The notes below the pieces were generated by a model. That model was not told the origin of the DNA. It saw nothing but the letters and a program-made list of their open reading frames with translations, and made no database searches. Below are positions 1-7,931 of a DNA stretch of 64,000 bases, in pieces. The translations under genes were made by a program, and so were the position numbers. Every line of letters begins with the position of its first letter. Within the stretch, counting starts at the first letter, position 1. Source of the DNA: Nonomuraea helvata (GTDB lineage Bacteria; Actinomycetota; Actinomycetes; Streptosporangiales; Streptosporangiaceae); contig NZ_BAAAXV010000005.1 of the NCBI RefSeq assembly GCF_039535785.1, positions 1,426,001 through 1,490,000 on the forward strand, read 5' to 3'.

Positions 1-1293
1 GGCCTTGCCACCGCCCGGAGGGACCGGCGTCAGGCCCACGCCGCTGAGAATCTGGTGGACCTCCGAGGCCAGCGGCTCTCCGGCCGAGGAGCGGGCGGCG
101 CCGCGCAGGAGCACGACGGCCTGGCGTACCTCGGGGCGGTCGAAGAAGCGCTCGGCGCCGCGCAGCACGTACGGGATCTCGGCCTTGGACAGCGCCTCCT
201 CGTAAGACTCCGACTGCGAGTTGACGCGGAACAGGATCGCGATCTCCCGCGAGGGCACGCCCTTGTCCAGGAGCTTCCTGATCGCGCGGGCCGCCCCCGC
301 GGCCTCGGCGGGCTCGTCGTCGTAGTCGGAGAAGGACGGCTTGGGGCCGTCGGGGCGCTGTGCCACCAGGTCGAGCCGGTGCGGCGACCTGGCGACCATC
401 CGGTTGGCGAGGTCGACCACCTGCGGGGTCGAGCGGTAGTCGCGGACCAGCTTGATGACGGTGGCGTTCGGGTGCTCCACGCCGAAGCCCGTCAGGTAGC
501 GCGGGGAGGCGCCGGTGAAGGAGTAGATCGTCTGGTTGGGGTCGCCGACCACGCAGATGTCGTCGCGGCCCCCGAGCCAGGTGTCGAGGAGGAGCTTCTG
601 CAGCGGGTTGACGTCCTGGTACTCGTCCACGACGAAGTAGCGGTACTGCTGGCGGATCTGCGCCGCGACCTCCTGGTGCTCGGTCATCACGGCCGCGGTC
701 AGCTCGAGGATGGTCTCGAAGTCGACCAGGTGGCGCTCGCGCCTGATCTGCTCGTACGCCTCATAGATCCTGGACACCTCCTCCGGGGGGACCGGCGGCG
801 TGCGGTGGTGTTTCGCGGCCGCGGCCACGTAGTCCTCCGGGCCGATCTGGGTGACCTTGGCCCACTCGACCTCGGCCGCGATGTCCCGCAACTCGGACCG
901 ATCCGGATTTTTCCGCATCTGGCGGCAGGCCTCCGCCAGCACCGGGAGCTTGGACTCGATCACCGAGGGCGCCTCGCCGCCGATGACCCGCGGCCAGAAG
1001 TACGTGAGCTGCCGCAGGGCCGCCGCGTGGAACGTGCGGGCCTGCACACCCGGCGCCCCCAGCGCGCGCAGGCGCTGACGCAGCTCCCCCGCCGCGCGAG
1101 TGGTGAACGTCACAGCGAGCACGCTCGGCGCGTCGACCACCCCGCTGCGCACCGCGTACGCGATGCGATGGGTGATCGCCCTGGTCTTGCCCGTGCCCGC
1201 CCCGGCCAGCACACACACCGGCCCGCGCACGGCCTCGGCCACCGCGCGCTGCTCGGGGTCGAGGCCGGCCAGGACGTCATCCATGTTGTTCAC
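1..1293 (-). CDS. uvrD2: UvrD2-type superfamily 1 DNA helicase (3' part outside window)
   Basis: ATP-dependent 3'-5' DNA helicase of the UvrD/PcrA family. The N-terminal part is visible; the gene runs out of the window at base 1. Reading from the start, I see Walker A GAGTGKT near residue 30, motif Ia VTFTTRAAGEL, Walker B VVDEYQDVN, motif III VVGDPNQTIYSFTGA and motif IV region FRVNSQSE, all intact. A GTG at 1291-1293 has a GGGAG ribosome site nine bases upstream; an in-frame ATG lies at 1282-1284. The neighbours (mycoredoxin, NudC, AdnAB) match the uvrD2 locus of M. tuberculosis, so I use that name. The C-terminal region that would show the zinc and HRDC domains of UvrD2 is not in the window. 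Alternative: a different PcrA paralogue. Confidence 0.85.
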   Translation of the reverse strand, partial: MNNMDDVLAGLDPEQRAVAEAVRGPVCVLAGAGTGKTRAITHRIAYAVRSGVVDAPSVLAVTFTTRAAGELRQRLRALGAPGVQARTFHAAALRQLTYFWPRVIGGEAPSVIESKLPVLAEACRQMRKNPDRSELRDIAAEVEWAKVTQIGPEDYVAAAAKHHRTPPVPPEEVSRIYEAYEQIRRERHLVDFETILELTAAVMTEHQEVAAQIRQQYRYFVVDEYQDVNPLQKLLLDTWLGGRDDICVVGDPNQTIYSFTGASPRYLTGFGVEHPNATVIKLVRDYRSTPQVVDLANRMVARSPHRLDLVAQRPDGPKPSFSDYDDEPAEAAGAARAIRKLLDKGVPSREIAILFRVNSQSESYEEALSKAEIPYVLRGAERFFDRPEVRQAVVLLRGAARSSAGEPLASEVHQILSGVGLTPVPPGGGKA

Positions 1294-1438
1294 CCGTACA
1301 TACTCCCAGGTGTAGCGGAAGGACTCTTTATTCTGGCAACATGCGGGCCGACGTATGTTGATTGTCAGCCACAGATGCAAAGAACTGGTCTCTTCCCCCA
1401 CAATGGGGCCGACCATCTGCATGGGGGAAAGGAAAGCC

Positions 1439-2338
1439 GTGCGAACAGCGGTTTCCGCGAGCGTGCTCGCGCTCGCCGCCGTCGTGCTCACACCAGTCGC
1501 CGCCAGTGCGAACAAGGAGCCGACGCCCGCCCCCACCTCCGTCATCGACCAGGAGGGTCTGGGTGGCTTCGCCAATGAGACCATCTCGTACGGCTCCCAC
1601 GTACGTCAGAGCATGGACGTCTGGTGGACCCCCGACGGCCAGCAGCGCCCCGGTGTCTTCCTGATCCACGGCGGCTGGTGGTCGGGCGGCGACAAGCGCT
1701 ACATGAAGGAGATCGTCCGCCAGTACGCCGACCTCGGCTACACGGTCTTCAACCTCAACTACCGGCTCTCCGGCGACGCGGCCTGGCCCGCGCAGCGCAC
1801 GGACGCGCTGGCCGCGATAGCGCTGGCCCGCAAGCACGCCGACCGGTGGGCGTTCGACCCGGGCAACTACGTGGTGGTCGGCTTCTCGGCCGGGGGCCAC
1901 ATCGCGGCGGCGGTGGGCACGTACGGCGACGGTATCCACGGGCTCAAGGGCGTCGTGGGCCTGTCGCCGATCATCTCGCCCCTCCGCGCCTACTCCGACG
2001 GCGAGAAGTCCACCGACGCCAGCAAGCGCAAGCTCCGTACGGCCGCCATCCGCCTGGCCGGAGGCTGCGAGCCCAAGGGCAAGTGCTCGCGGGTCTGGGC
2101 CAGCATGGAGGTGGCCTGGCACGCCAGCAGCAAGGACGCTCCGATGCTGACCGTGCACTCCGAGGACGAGTTCGTGCCGCCGGTGCAGAGCCAGCTGCTC
2201 AAGACGATGCTGGGCCAGGTTGGCGTGCCCGTGACCGTCATCACCCAGCCGGGCATCAACCACAGCAACCCGCTCTACCGCGAGCCGGGCGTGGCCGAGC
2301 GCGTGCAGGCCTGGGTCGCCGAACGCCTCGGCGGGTGA
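1439..2338 (+). CDS. secreted alpha/beta-hydrolase (esterase/lipase-like)
   Basis: Predicted exported esterase of the alpha/beta-hydrolase fold, 299 residues. The GTG at 1439 directly follows a purine-rich ribosome site (GGGGGAAAGGAAAG) and opens a clear signal peptide ending near VAASA. The mature enzyme has the oxyanion motif HGGWW, the nucleophile elbow GFSAGG, a late Asp in HSEDEF and a His in GINHSN near the end, so the catalytic machinery looks complete. Upstream in-frame ATGs at 1355 and 1421 would add a hydrophilic stretch in front of the signal peptide and are less likely. It is transcribed away from the helicase gene. Substrate unknown; the HGG form is usual in carboxylesterases of the BD-FAE/hormone-sensitive-lipase group. 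Confidence 0.85.
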   Translation: MRTAVSASVLALAAVVLTPVAASANKEPTPAPTSVIDQEGLGGFANETISYGSHVRQSMDVWWTPDGQQRPGVFLIHGGWWSGGDKRYMKEIVRQYADLGYTVFNLNYRLSGDAAWPAQRTDALAAIALARKHADRWAFDPGNYVVVGFSAGGHIAAAVGTYGDGIHGLKGVVGLSPIISPLRAYSDGEKSTDASKRKLRTAAIRLAGGCEPKGKCSRVWASMEVAWHASSKDAPMLTVHSEDEFVPPVQSQLLKTMLGQVGVPVTVITQPGINHSNPLYREPGVAERVQAWVAERLGG

Positions 2339-2346
2339 GAGCCGCC

Positions 2347-2369
2347 TGCCGGGGGGGATTAACCCGGCA
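2347..2369 (+). terminator. probable rho-independent hairpin after the esterase gene
   Basis: TGCCGGG at 2347-2353 pairs with CCCGGCA at 2363-2369 across a nine-base loop, eight bases after the esterase stop codon. There is no T-run, as is common in high-GC actinomycetes. Confidence 0.45.
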
Positions 2370-2423
2370 CGCGGCGTTGTTGCACCGAGCGCCTGTTTCC
2401 TGACCTTGGAGGGATCTCCCAAC

Positions 2424-2672
2424 ATGGCGCTCACGGTCTACAGCACCACCTGGTGCGGCCCCTGCAAGCGACTCAAGTCTCAGCTCACCCGCGAGGGCAT
2501 CAGCTTTCGAGAGGTCGACATCGAGCGCGACCCGTCGGCAGCCGAGTTCGTCATGAGCGTCAACAACGGCAACCAGACGGTGCCGACCGTGGTGATCGAC
2601 ACCCCCAACGGCCGCATCGTCCGGACGAACCCCTCCGCCCTCGAGGTCAAGGCCCTGCTCGAAGCGGCCTGA
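2424..2672 (+). CDS. mrx1: mycoredoxin (actinobacterial glutaredoxin-like protein)
   Basis: Small thioredoxin-fold oxidoreductase (82 residues) that, in actinobacteria, reduces mycothiol mixed disulfides. The redox motif CGPC sits in TTWCGPCKRL at about residues 9-13, followed by the cis-proline TVPTVV and the C-terminal helix ALEVKALLEAA. Characterised mycoredoxin-1 more often carries CGYC, so the exact redox partner is not certain. The ATG at 2424 is chosen because it has GGAGG upstream and the family starts directly at the first beta strand. The stop abuts the stop of the convergent nudC. Adjacency to uvrD2 and nudC is the conserved mycobacterial order. Confidence 0.88.
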   Translation: MALTVYSTTWCGPCKRLKSQLTREGISFREVDIERDPSAAEFVMSVNNGNQTVPTVVIDTPNGRIVRTNPSALEVKALLEAA

Positions 2673-3677
2673 TCACCAGTCGCCGGTCAGCTCGCCGCCG
2701 TACCAGGTCTCGATCAGGCGGCGGGCTATCGACACCGGCGGCGGCAGGCGCAGCTCGCCGGAGTCCAGCGCCTGCACCAGCTCCTCACGGGAGTACCAGC
2801 GGGCCTCGGCGATCTCCTCCGCGTCGGGCGTGAGGTCGGTCGAGGTGGCCTCGGCGAAGAAGCCGAGCATGAGGCTGCGCGGGAACGGCCAGGGCTGGCT
2901 GCCGAGATAGCGCGGGTTGACGACGGTGATGCCGACCTCCTCGGCCACCTCGCGCGCGACGGCGTGCTCCAGCGACTCCCCCGGCTCCACGAACCCCGCC
3001 AGGATCGACAGCCGCCCCTCCGGCCACTGAGGGCCGCGGGCGAGCAGGCAGCGGTCGTCCTCGTCGCGTACCAGCATGATGACCGCGGGGTCGACGCGCG
3101 GGAAGTGCTGGCTGGCGTCCTGCGGGCAGACCCGGATGTGGCCTCCGGCCCGGATGTCCGTACGGGTGCCGCAGCGCGGGCAGTATTCGTGGGTCGTGTG
3201 CCAGGCCTCCAGCGCCACGGCGTAGACCAGCAGGCCCGCGTCGCGGTCGCCGAGCAGGCCGCCCACCTGGCGCAGCCCGGCCGCCACCAGCTCGCCCTCC
3301 GGCGTGTCGAGCAGGCTCATCGGGATCGTCACGCGGCCGTTGGCGTCGCCCTGGGGGATGCCGGGCAGCGGCGCGGCGACCGCGAAGTACGCGACCCCGT
3401 CCTCCAGCCCGAGCAGATAGCGCGGCCCGGCCGGCGCGTCCTCGGGCGGGAAGAGCACCGCGTGCACCTCATCGCCCGTCCGCCGCACCAGCGTGTGGCC
3501 GTTGTCGATCACCAGCACCCGGCTCGACGGATCGGTCCACGCCCGCTCGAGCCATCCCTCGTTGGCACGCAGCGCCGATGATCTGTCGATCGTGCCGCGC
3601 GCCAGAAGCAGGGGTCCGATGAGTTGCTCTTCCGCGGTCGTCTCCACAAGCCGCCCCCTCCCCAAATCCCCTGTCAT
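2673..3677 (-). CDS. nudC: NAD(+)/NADH diphosphatase NudC
   Basis: NUDIX hydrolase that cleaves NADH to NMNH and AMP; 334 residues, close to mycobacterial NudC. It has the zinc-ribbon CPRCGTRTD...RVC between the N-terminal and NUDIX domains, the NUDIX box GFVEPGE...REVAEEVGI, and downstream the NudC signature SQPWPFPRS that distinguishes NADH pyrophosphatases from other NUDIX enzymes. It is convergent with mycoredoxin, with stops touching, and divergent from the siderophore operon, sharing a ~115-bp intergenic region that carries the iron box. Synteny with uvrD2, mrx1 and adnAB supports the assignment. Confidence 0.95.
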   Translation of the reverse strand: MTGDLGRGRLVETTAEEQLIGPLLLARGTIDRSSALRANEGWLERAWTDPSSRVLVIDNGHTLVRRTGDEVHAVLFPPEDAPAGPRYLLGLEDGVAYFAVAAPLPGIPQGDANGRVTIPMSLLDTPEGELVAAGLRQVGGLLGDRDAGLLVYAVALEAWHTTHEYCPRCGTRTDIRAGGHIRVCPQDASQHFPRVDPAVIMLVRDEDDRCLLARGPQWPEGRLSILAGFVEPGESLEHAVAREVAEEVGITVVNPRYLGSQPWPFPRSLMLGFFAEATSTDLTPDAEEIAEARWYSREELVQALDSGELRLPPPVSIARRLIETWYGGELTGDW

Positions 3678-3753
3678 CCTATGACCTCGCGGTTAGCCGC
3701 CGATTACGGTATCCGGGACCCGCGGCGATCTTTCTGGGGCTAGGATCAGTGAG

Positions 3754-3772
3754 TTAGGTTAGCCTTACCTGA
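3754..3772 (+). promoter_or_regulatory. iron box (DtxR/IdeR/DmdR operator)
   Basis: The 19 bases TTAGGTTAGCCTTACCTGA match the classical actinobacterial iron box TTAGGTTAGGCTAACCTAA at 16 of 19 positions. The box lies 22 bp upstream of the first siderophore gene. A TAGGAT hexamer at 3741-3746 just upstream could be the -10 element, so a bound Fe(II)-repressor would block transcription. Expected effect: repression under iron-replete conditions. Confidence 0.88.
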
Positions 3773-3793
3773 TTACCCGGGGGTGCCTTCGCG

Positions 3794-4933
3794 TTGCGGC
3801 TCTATCTGACCGCGCTCAAACCAACAGATTCCGTGACGGATGGCTTCCTGCCTGCGGCTCAAGCGCTGGACTGTGAGGTGACGATCCTGACGGATCGGCC
3901 GGAGCACCATCCGCACGCGGTGGCGTGCGACGTACGCGATCCGCGGGCCGTGATCGACGCCGTCGAGCACCTCGGCAGGCCGGACGCGATCTTCACCAAC
4001 TCCGACCACCTGCAGGCGGAGACCGCGCTGGCGGCCGCCTATTTCGGGCTGCCCGGCAAGGACTGGCGGGCGTGCGTGGCCGCCAAGAACAAGTTCCTGA
4101 TGCGCCGCAGGCTCCTCGAGGCCGGGATCGAGCACGTGTGGTCGGCGCGGATCGGCCCCGGCGACCCGGTGCCCGAGGGCCTGCCGTACCCGGTCGTGCT
4201 GAAGCCGCGCGAGGGTGTGGCCAGCGAGGACGTCATGCTCGTCGAACGCGATCTGGCCGGGGCGGTCGCCGAGGTCAGGAAGCGGCGGCCCGGGGAGGCG
4301 CTGGTCGTCGAGGAGTACCTCGAGGGGCCGCTGCGGACGCTGGAGACGCTGGGCGACTCCTCCGGCCTTCGGGTGCTCGGGGGGTTCGAGACGACGTTGG
4401 GGGCGCTGCCGTACTTCATCGAGGAGCGGCTCGACTGGGCGCCGGCGGACGGGTCGCAGGAGCACGTGCTCGGGGCGTTGCGGGCGCTGGGGGCCGGGTT
4501 CGGGGCCTGTCACACCGAGTACGTGGTCACGTCGCGCGGGCCCCGGATCGTCGAGGTGAACTACCGGGTGATCGGGGACCACTGCGACTTCCTGCTCGGC
4601 GACGTGCTCGGCGTGCCGCTGTTCGAGTGGATCCTGCGGGTGCACCTCGGCGAGACCGTGCCCGGCGTCCCGGAGACCTCCGCGCACGGGAGCGCGGTCA
4701 GCCTGGTCGCGGACCGGCCGGGGACCGTCAAGGACGCTCCCGGCACCGAGGTCCTGGACGAGGGCGACGTGCGGCTGTGGCACCGGCCCCTGCGGCAGGT
4801 CGGGGACGTCGTCTCCCTCACGCACACCAACCGGGACTATCTCGGCGTGGTACGGGCCGTCGGCCCCTCCCGGGAGGCAGTGGACTCGGCGATCGAGGCC
4901 TACCGGGCCTCACGGCCGTGGGTGATCGAATGA
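3794..4933 (+). CDS. ATP-grasp ligase of NIS siderophore operon (PvsA-like)
   Basis: First gene of an iron-regulated siderophore operon. The 379-residue protein has an ATP-grasp architecture: a Rossmann-like N-terminus, a nucleotide-binding core with VVLKPREG and VVEEYLEGP, and the metal/phosphate-binding segment RIVEVNYRVIGDHCDF. Such enzymes join a carboxylate to an amine through an acyl phosphate. In the vibrioferrin pathway the first gene, pvsA, is an ATP-grasp ligase thought to attach alanine, and the gene order here (ATP-grasp, NIS, NIS, PLP decarboxylase) fits. The TTG at 3794 is preferred: the reading frame starts there and a GGGGGTG lies eight bases upstream. The end overlaps the next start by ATGA. 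The actual substrate is inferred from context only. Confidence 0.8.
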   Translation: MRLYLTALKPTDSVTDGFLPAAQALDCEVTILTDRPEHHPHAVACDVRDPRAVIDAVEHLGRPDAIFTNSDHLQAETALAAAYFGLPGKDWRACVAAKNKFLMRRRLLEAGIEHVWSARIGPGDPVPEGLPYPVVLKPREGVASEDVMLVERDLAGAVAEVRKRRPGEALVVEEYLEGPLRTLETLGDSSGLRVLGGFETTLGALPYFIEERLDWAPADGSQEHVLGALRALGAGFGACHTEYVVTSRGPRIVEVNYRVIGDHCDFLLGDVLGVPLFEWILRVHLGETVPGVPETSAHGSAVSLVADRPGTVKDAPGTEVLDEGDVRLWHRPLRQVGDVVSLTHTNRDYLGVVRAVGPSREAVDSAIEAYRASRPWVIE

Positions 4934-6399
4934 GCGGTCGGGAGGCCTATCTGGCCGCCCGGGTGCTGAACGCGCTGCTGCGCGAGGACTACGGCGGGCT
5001 GTCGTCCCGGGTCAGCCGGACCAAGGACGGCACGGGGCTGCTGCTGGCGGACGGGCGATGGGTGCGGCTGGTCCCCGGGGCGCTGTTCCAGGACTTCGTG
5101 GTCGCGGAGGACGAGCGGCTGGGGCTGGAGCAGGTGCTGGAGACGCTGGCGGAGGTCGCGGACCCGGCGGACGCGGAGGGGGTGGCGGCCTTCTTCGAGG
5201 AGTGCCTGGCCGCGTTGGGCGCCCTGGAGCTGCACGACGCGCACGCCGTCGAGGTGCTCGCGCGGAAGCCCTCTTATGAGACGCTCGCCGCGTTCGTTGA
5301 TCATCCCGTCTATCCGACCTCCCGGGCTCGTGTGGGGCTGTCCGAGGCCGACCTGCTGGCCTACGCGCCGGAGTTCGCGCCCTCCTTCGAGCTGCGCTGG
5401 GCCGCGGTGACGGGCGCCGTGCCCGGCGCCGCGCGCCTTCCGGCGGACGTGGCGCCCTGGGAGAGCGACGAGGTGCTGTTCCCGGTGCATCCGCTGACCG
5501 TCGGCGAGGTGCGGAAGATCGACGGGGTACGGGTCCTCGACGAGGCAAGGGTGACCGTGCGCCCCACCCTGTCGATGCGCACGGTCGAACTCGACGCCCG
5601 CACCCATCTCAAGCTCCCCCTGCCGATCAGCACCCTGGGCATGCGGAACCGGCGCTCGATCAAGCCCGGCACGCTCGGCGACGGGGCGGAGGCCGAGCTG
5701 CTGCTGCGCGAGCTGGCCGATCCGGACGTCCTGCTGGCCGACGAGCAGACCTACGCGCACGCCGGGCACGAGTACCTCGCCTGGATGGTCAGGCGGCTGC
5801 CCGAGGGCGAGATCGTGCCGGTGGCCGCGCTGGCCGCGCCCGGCGTGCTCGCCGAGCTGGGCGACGTCGTCCCCGCCTATCTGCGGGTGCTGCTGCGGTG
5901 GAACGTGCGGCTCTTCGTGCGGTACGGCGTCGCGCTCGAAGCCCATCAGCAGAATCTCGCCCTGGTCTTCCAGGGCGACCGGATGCGGCTGCTGGTCAAG
6001 GACAACGACGGGCTGCTGGCCTCACCCGCGAGGCTGCGCGCCGCCGGGGTCGCGGTGCCGGAGTTCGCCGACGGGCGGATGCTCGACGACGACCCGCACG
6101 CGCTGGCCGACGTGTTCGTGACCATCACGCTGCACCTGGCCGCCGCCGCCGTGGCGTTCGCGGCGATGCCGGGCGACCGGGCGGCCGCGCTGCTGCGCGC
6201 CACGCTGGCCGAGGCGCTCGACGAGTACGGCGACGACCCCATGGCCAGGATCCTGCGCGCCAGGACCCTGGACGCCGCCAGGCTCACCGGCAAATCCATG
6301 ATCACCGCTGGGACGCTCGTGGCGAAGGAACGTTCCGGCGCACGCGACGTCAACAAGTTCTACGGCACCAGCGGGCCCAACTACCTGAGGAGAGCCTGA
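4930..6399 (+). CDS. IucA/IucC-family NIS siderophore synthetase (first copy)
   Basis: NRPS-independent siderophore synthetase, 489 residues. It activates a carboxylate of citrate or a similar acid as an adenylate and couples it to an amine or alcohol. Family features visible: HLKLPLPISTLGMRNRRSI in the middle, the C-terminal FhuF-like segment with EAHQQNLALVF, KDNDG and a terminal region SMITAGTLVAKE. The ATG at 4930 overlaps the ATP-grasp stop (ATGA), and its own stop overlaps the next start (TGATG), so translation is coupled. Corresponds by position to PvsB of vibrioferrin operons, but which of the two synthetases does which condensation cannot be read from sequence alone. Confidence 0.85.
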   Translation: MSGREAYLAARVLNALLREDYGGLSSRVSRTKDGTGLLLADGRWVRLVPGALFQDFVVAEDERLGLEQVLETLAEVADPADAEGVAAFFEECLAALGALELHDAHAVEVLARKPSYETLAAFVDHPVYPTSRARVGLSEADLLAYAPEFAPSFELRWAAVTGAVPGAARLPADVAPWESDEVLFPVHPLTVGEVRKIDGVRVLDEARVTVRPTLSMRTVELDARTHLKLPLPISTLGMRNRRSIKPGTLGDGAEAELLLRELADPDVLLADEQTYAHAGHEYLAWMVRRLPEGEIVPVAALAAPGVLAELGDVVPAYLRVLLRWNVRLFVRYGVALEAHQQNLALVFQGDRMRLLVKDNDGLLASPARLRAAGVAVPEFADGRMLDDDPHALADVFVTITLHLAAAAVAFAAMPGDRAAALLRATLAEALDEYGDDPMARILRARTLDAARLTGKSMITAGTLVAKERSGARDVNKFYGTSGPNYLRRA

Positions 6400-7931
6400 T
6401 GCGAGGACTGGCCATCGACGCGGCCTCCGCCCTGGCCGAGGAGGCGACGCTGGCGGCCCTGCTGCGCTGCTGCGTGCGGGAGGTGGCCGGGCCGCGCGGG
6501 CTGGTGTGGCCCGCTTCGCCGTACCTGCTGCTGCGGGTGGCCGGCACGCTGCTGCGGGCCCGCACGTACGGAGGCGCGGCGCTGCGCTTCGAGGGCCCGC
6601 CTGAGCGCCTGGAAGGCGGCGCCTGGCAGCGGTTGACGGCCGACGAGCTGGTAAGGCTGGCCGAGGCCGACCTCCACGGGGAGAACGGCGAGTTCGGCGG
6701 CCAGGTGGCGGCCAGCCGGGAGGCCGTGGCGGCGATCCTGCGGGCCAGGGAGGAGGCCGCGCCGCCCGCCGATCCGTGGCTGGCCTCGGAGCAGGCGCTG
6801 GTGTACGGGCATCCGTTCCATCCCAGCCCCAAGGCGCGCGGCGGGGACGGCTGGCTGCGGTACGCGCCCGAGGCGCACGCCCGGTTCCCCGTCAGGCTGC
6901 TCGGCGTGCGCGAGGACGTGCTCGCGGAGGGCGGCGACGTGTCGGTGCTGGACGCGATGGGCGCGGCGCCGGCCGGGTACCGGCTGCTCCCGGCGCATCC
7001 GTGGCAGCTCGAGCTGTTGCGGCCGGCGTTCGGGCCGGGGCTGGTCGATCTGGGGCCGGGACCGGCCGTCATGCCCACCTCGTCCGTGCGGACCGTCTAC
7101 GCCCCTGAGTCGGAGGTCTGCCTGAAGTTCTCCCTGGACGTGCGGATCACCAACTGCGTGCGCAAGAACGCCTGGTACGAGCTGGCCGGGGCCGTCGAGC
7201 TCACCTCCCGGCTGACACCGATTTTTGAGGAAATATCCGTCAAGCACCCCACCACCCGCTGGCTCCCCGAACCCGGCTACCGCTCGGCCGCCCTCGGCCC
7301 CCGGCTCCACGAGGGCCTGGGGGTGATCGTCAGGCAGAGCCCCTGGGCCGCCTGCGACCCCGGCGTGACTCCCGTGCTGGCCGCCGCGCTCGCCCTCGAC
7401 GTGTCGGCGAAGGATCCGCTCTCCTGGTGGCACGCGTACGTGACGGCGGTCGCGCTGCCCGTCCTGGAGCTGTACTTCACGCACGGCGTGGTGCTCGAGC
7501 CCCATCTCCAGAACGTCCTGGTCGGCCTGGACACCGACGGCCTGCCCGCGCAGGCCGTCTTCCGCGACCTGGAGGGCGCCAAGCTGGTCGCGGGCCGCCA
7601 CGACCTCACCGGCCTGCACCCCGAGGTGGCCGGAGCGCTCACCTACGACGCTGAGCGCGGCTGGACCCGGGTGGTCTACTGCCTGCTCGTCAACCACCTC
7701 ACCGAGATCGCCGCCACGCTGGCGGGGCAGGACGACGGGCTGCTGCGCGAGCTGTGGGGGACCGCCCGCGACCTGCTCGCCCGCCAGGCCGAGGACCTCG
7801 GCCGGCCGCTGCCCCTGTCGGACCTGCTGGCCGGGGCGCCGCTGCCCGCCAAGGCGAACCTGGGCGTCCGCTGGGCCAGGGCCGCCGACCGCGCCGCCGG
7901 TTACGTCCCGATCGCGAACCCGCTCGCATGA
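6399..7931 (+). CDS. IucA/IucC-family NIS siderophore synthetase (second copy)
   Basis: Second NIS synthetase of the operon, 510 residues. It shows the strongest family signatures in the window: HPSPKARGG near residue 145, HPWQLE, PTSSVRT, KFSLDVRITNCVRKN and, near the C-terminus, EPHLQNVLVGL followed by RDLEGAKLV. These form the ATP and citrate pocket in characterised members such as AcsD. By position it corresponds to PvsD, for which condensation of citrate with serine is the accepted first step; that substrate assignment is inferred. It starts at an ATG sharing bases with the previous stop (TGATG) and ends in ATGA with the decarboxylase. Confidence 0.88.
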   Translation: MRGLAIDAASALAEEATLAALLRCCVREVAGPRGLVWPASPYLLLRVAGTLLRARTYGGAALRFEGPPERLEGGAWQRLTADELVRLAEADLHGENGEFGGQVAASREAVAAILRAREEAAPPADPWLASEQALVYGHPFHPSPKARGGDGWLRYAPEAHARFPVRLLGVREDVLAEGGDVSVLDAMGAAPAGYRLLPAHPWQLELLRPAFGPGLVDLGPGPAVMPTSSVRTVYAPESEVCLKFSLDVRITNCVRKNAWYELAGAVELTSRLTPIFEEISVKHPTTRWLPEPGYRSAALGPRLHEGLGVIVRQSPWAACDPGVTPVLAAALALDVSAKDPLSWWHAYVTAVALPVLELYFTHGVVLEPHLQNVLVGLDTDGLPAQAVFRDLEGAKLVAGRHDLTGLHPEVAGALTYDAERGWTRVVYCLLVNHLTEIAATLAGQDDGLLRELWGTARDLLARQAEDLGRPLPLSDLLAGAPLPAKANLGVRWARAADRAAGYVPIANPLA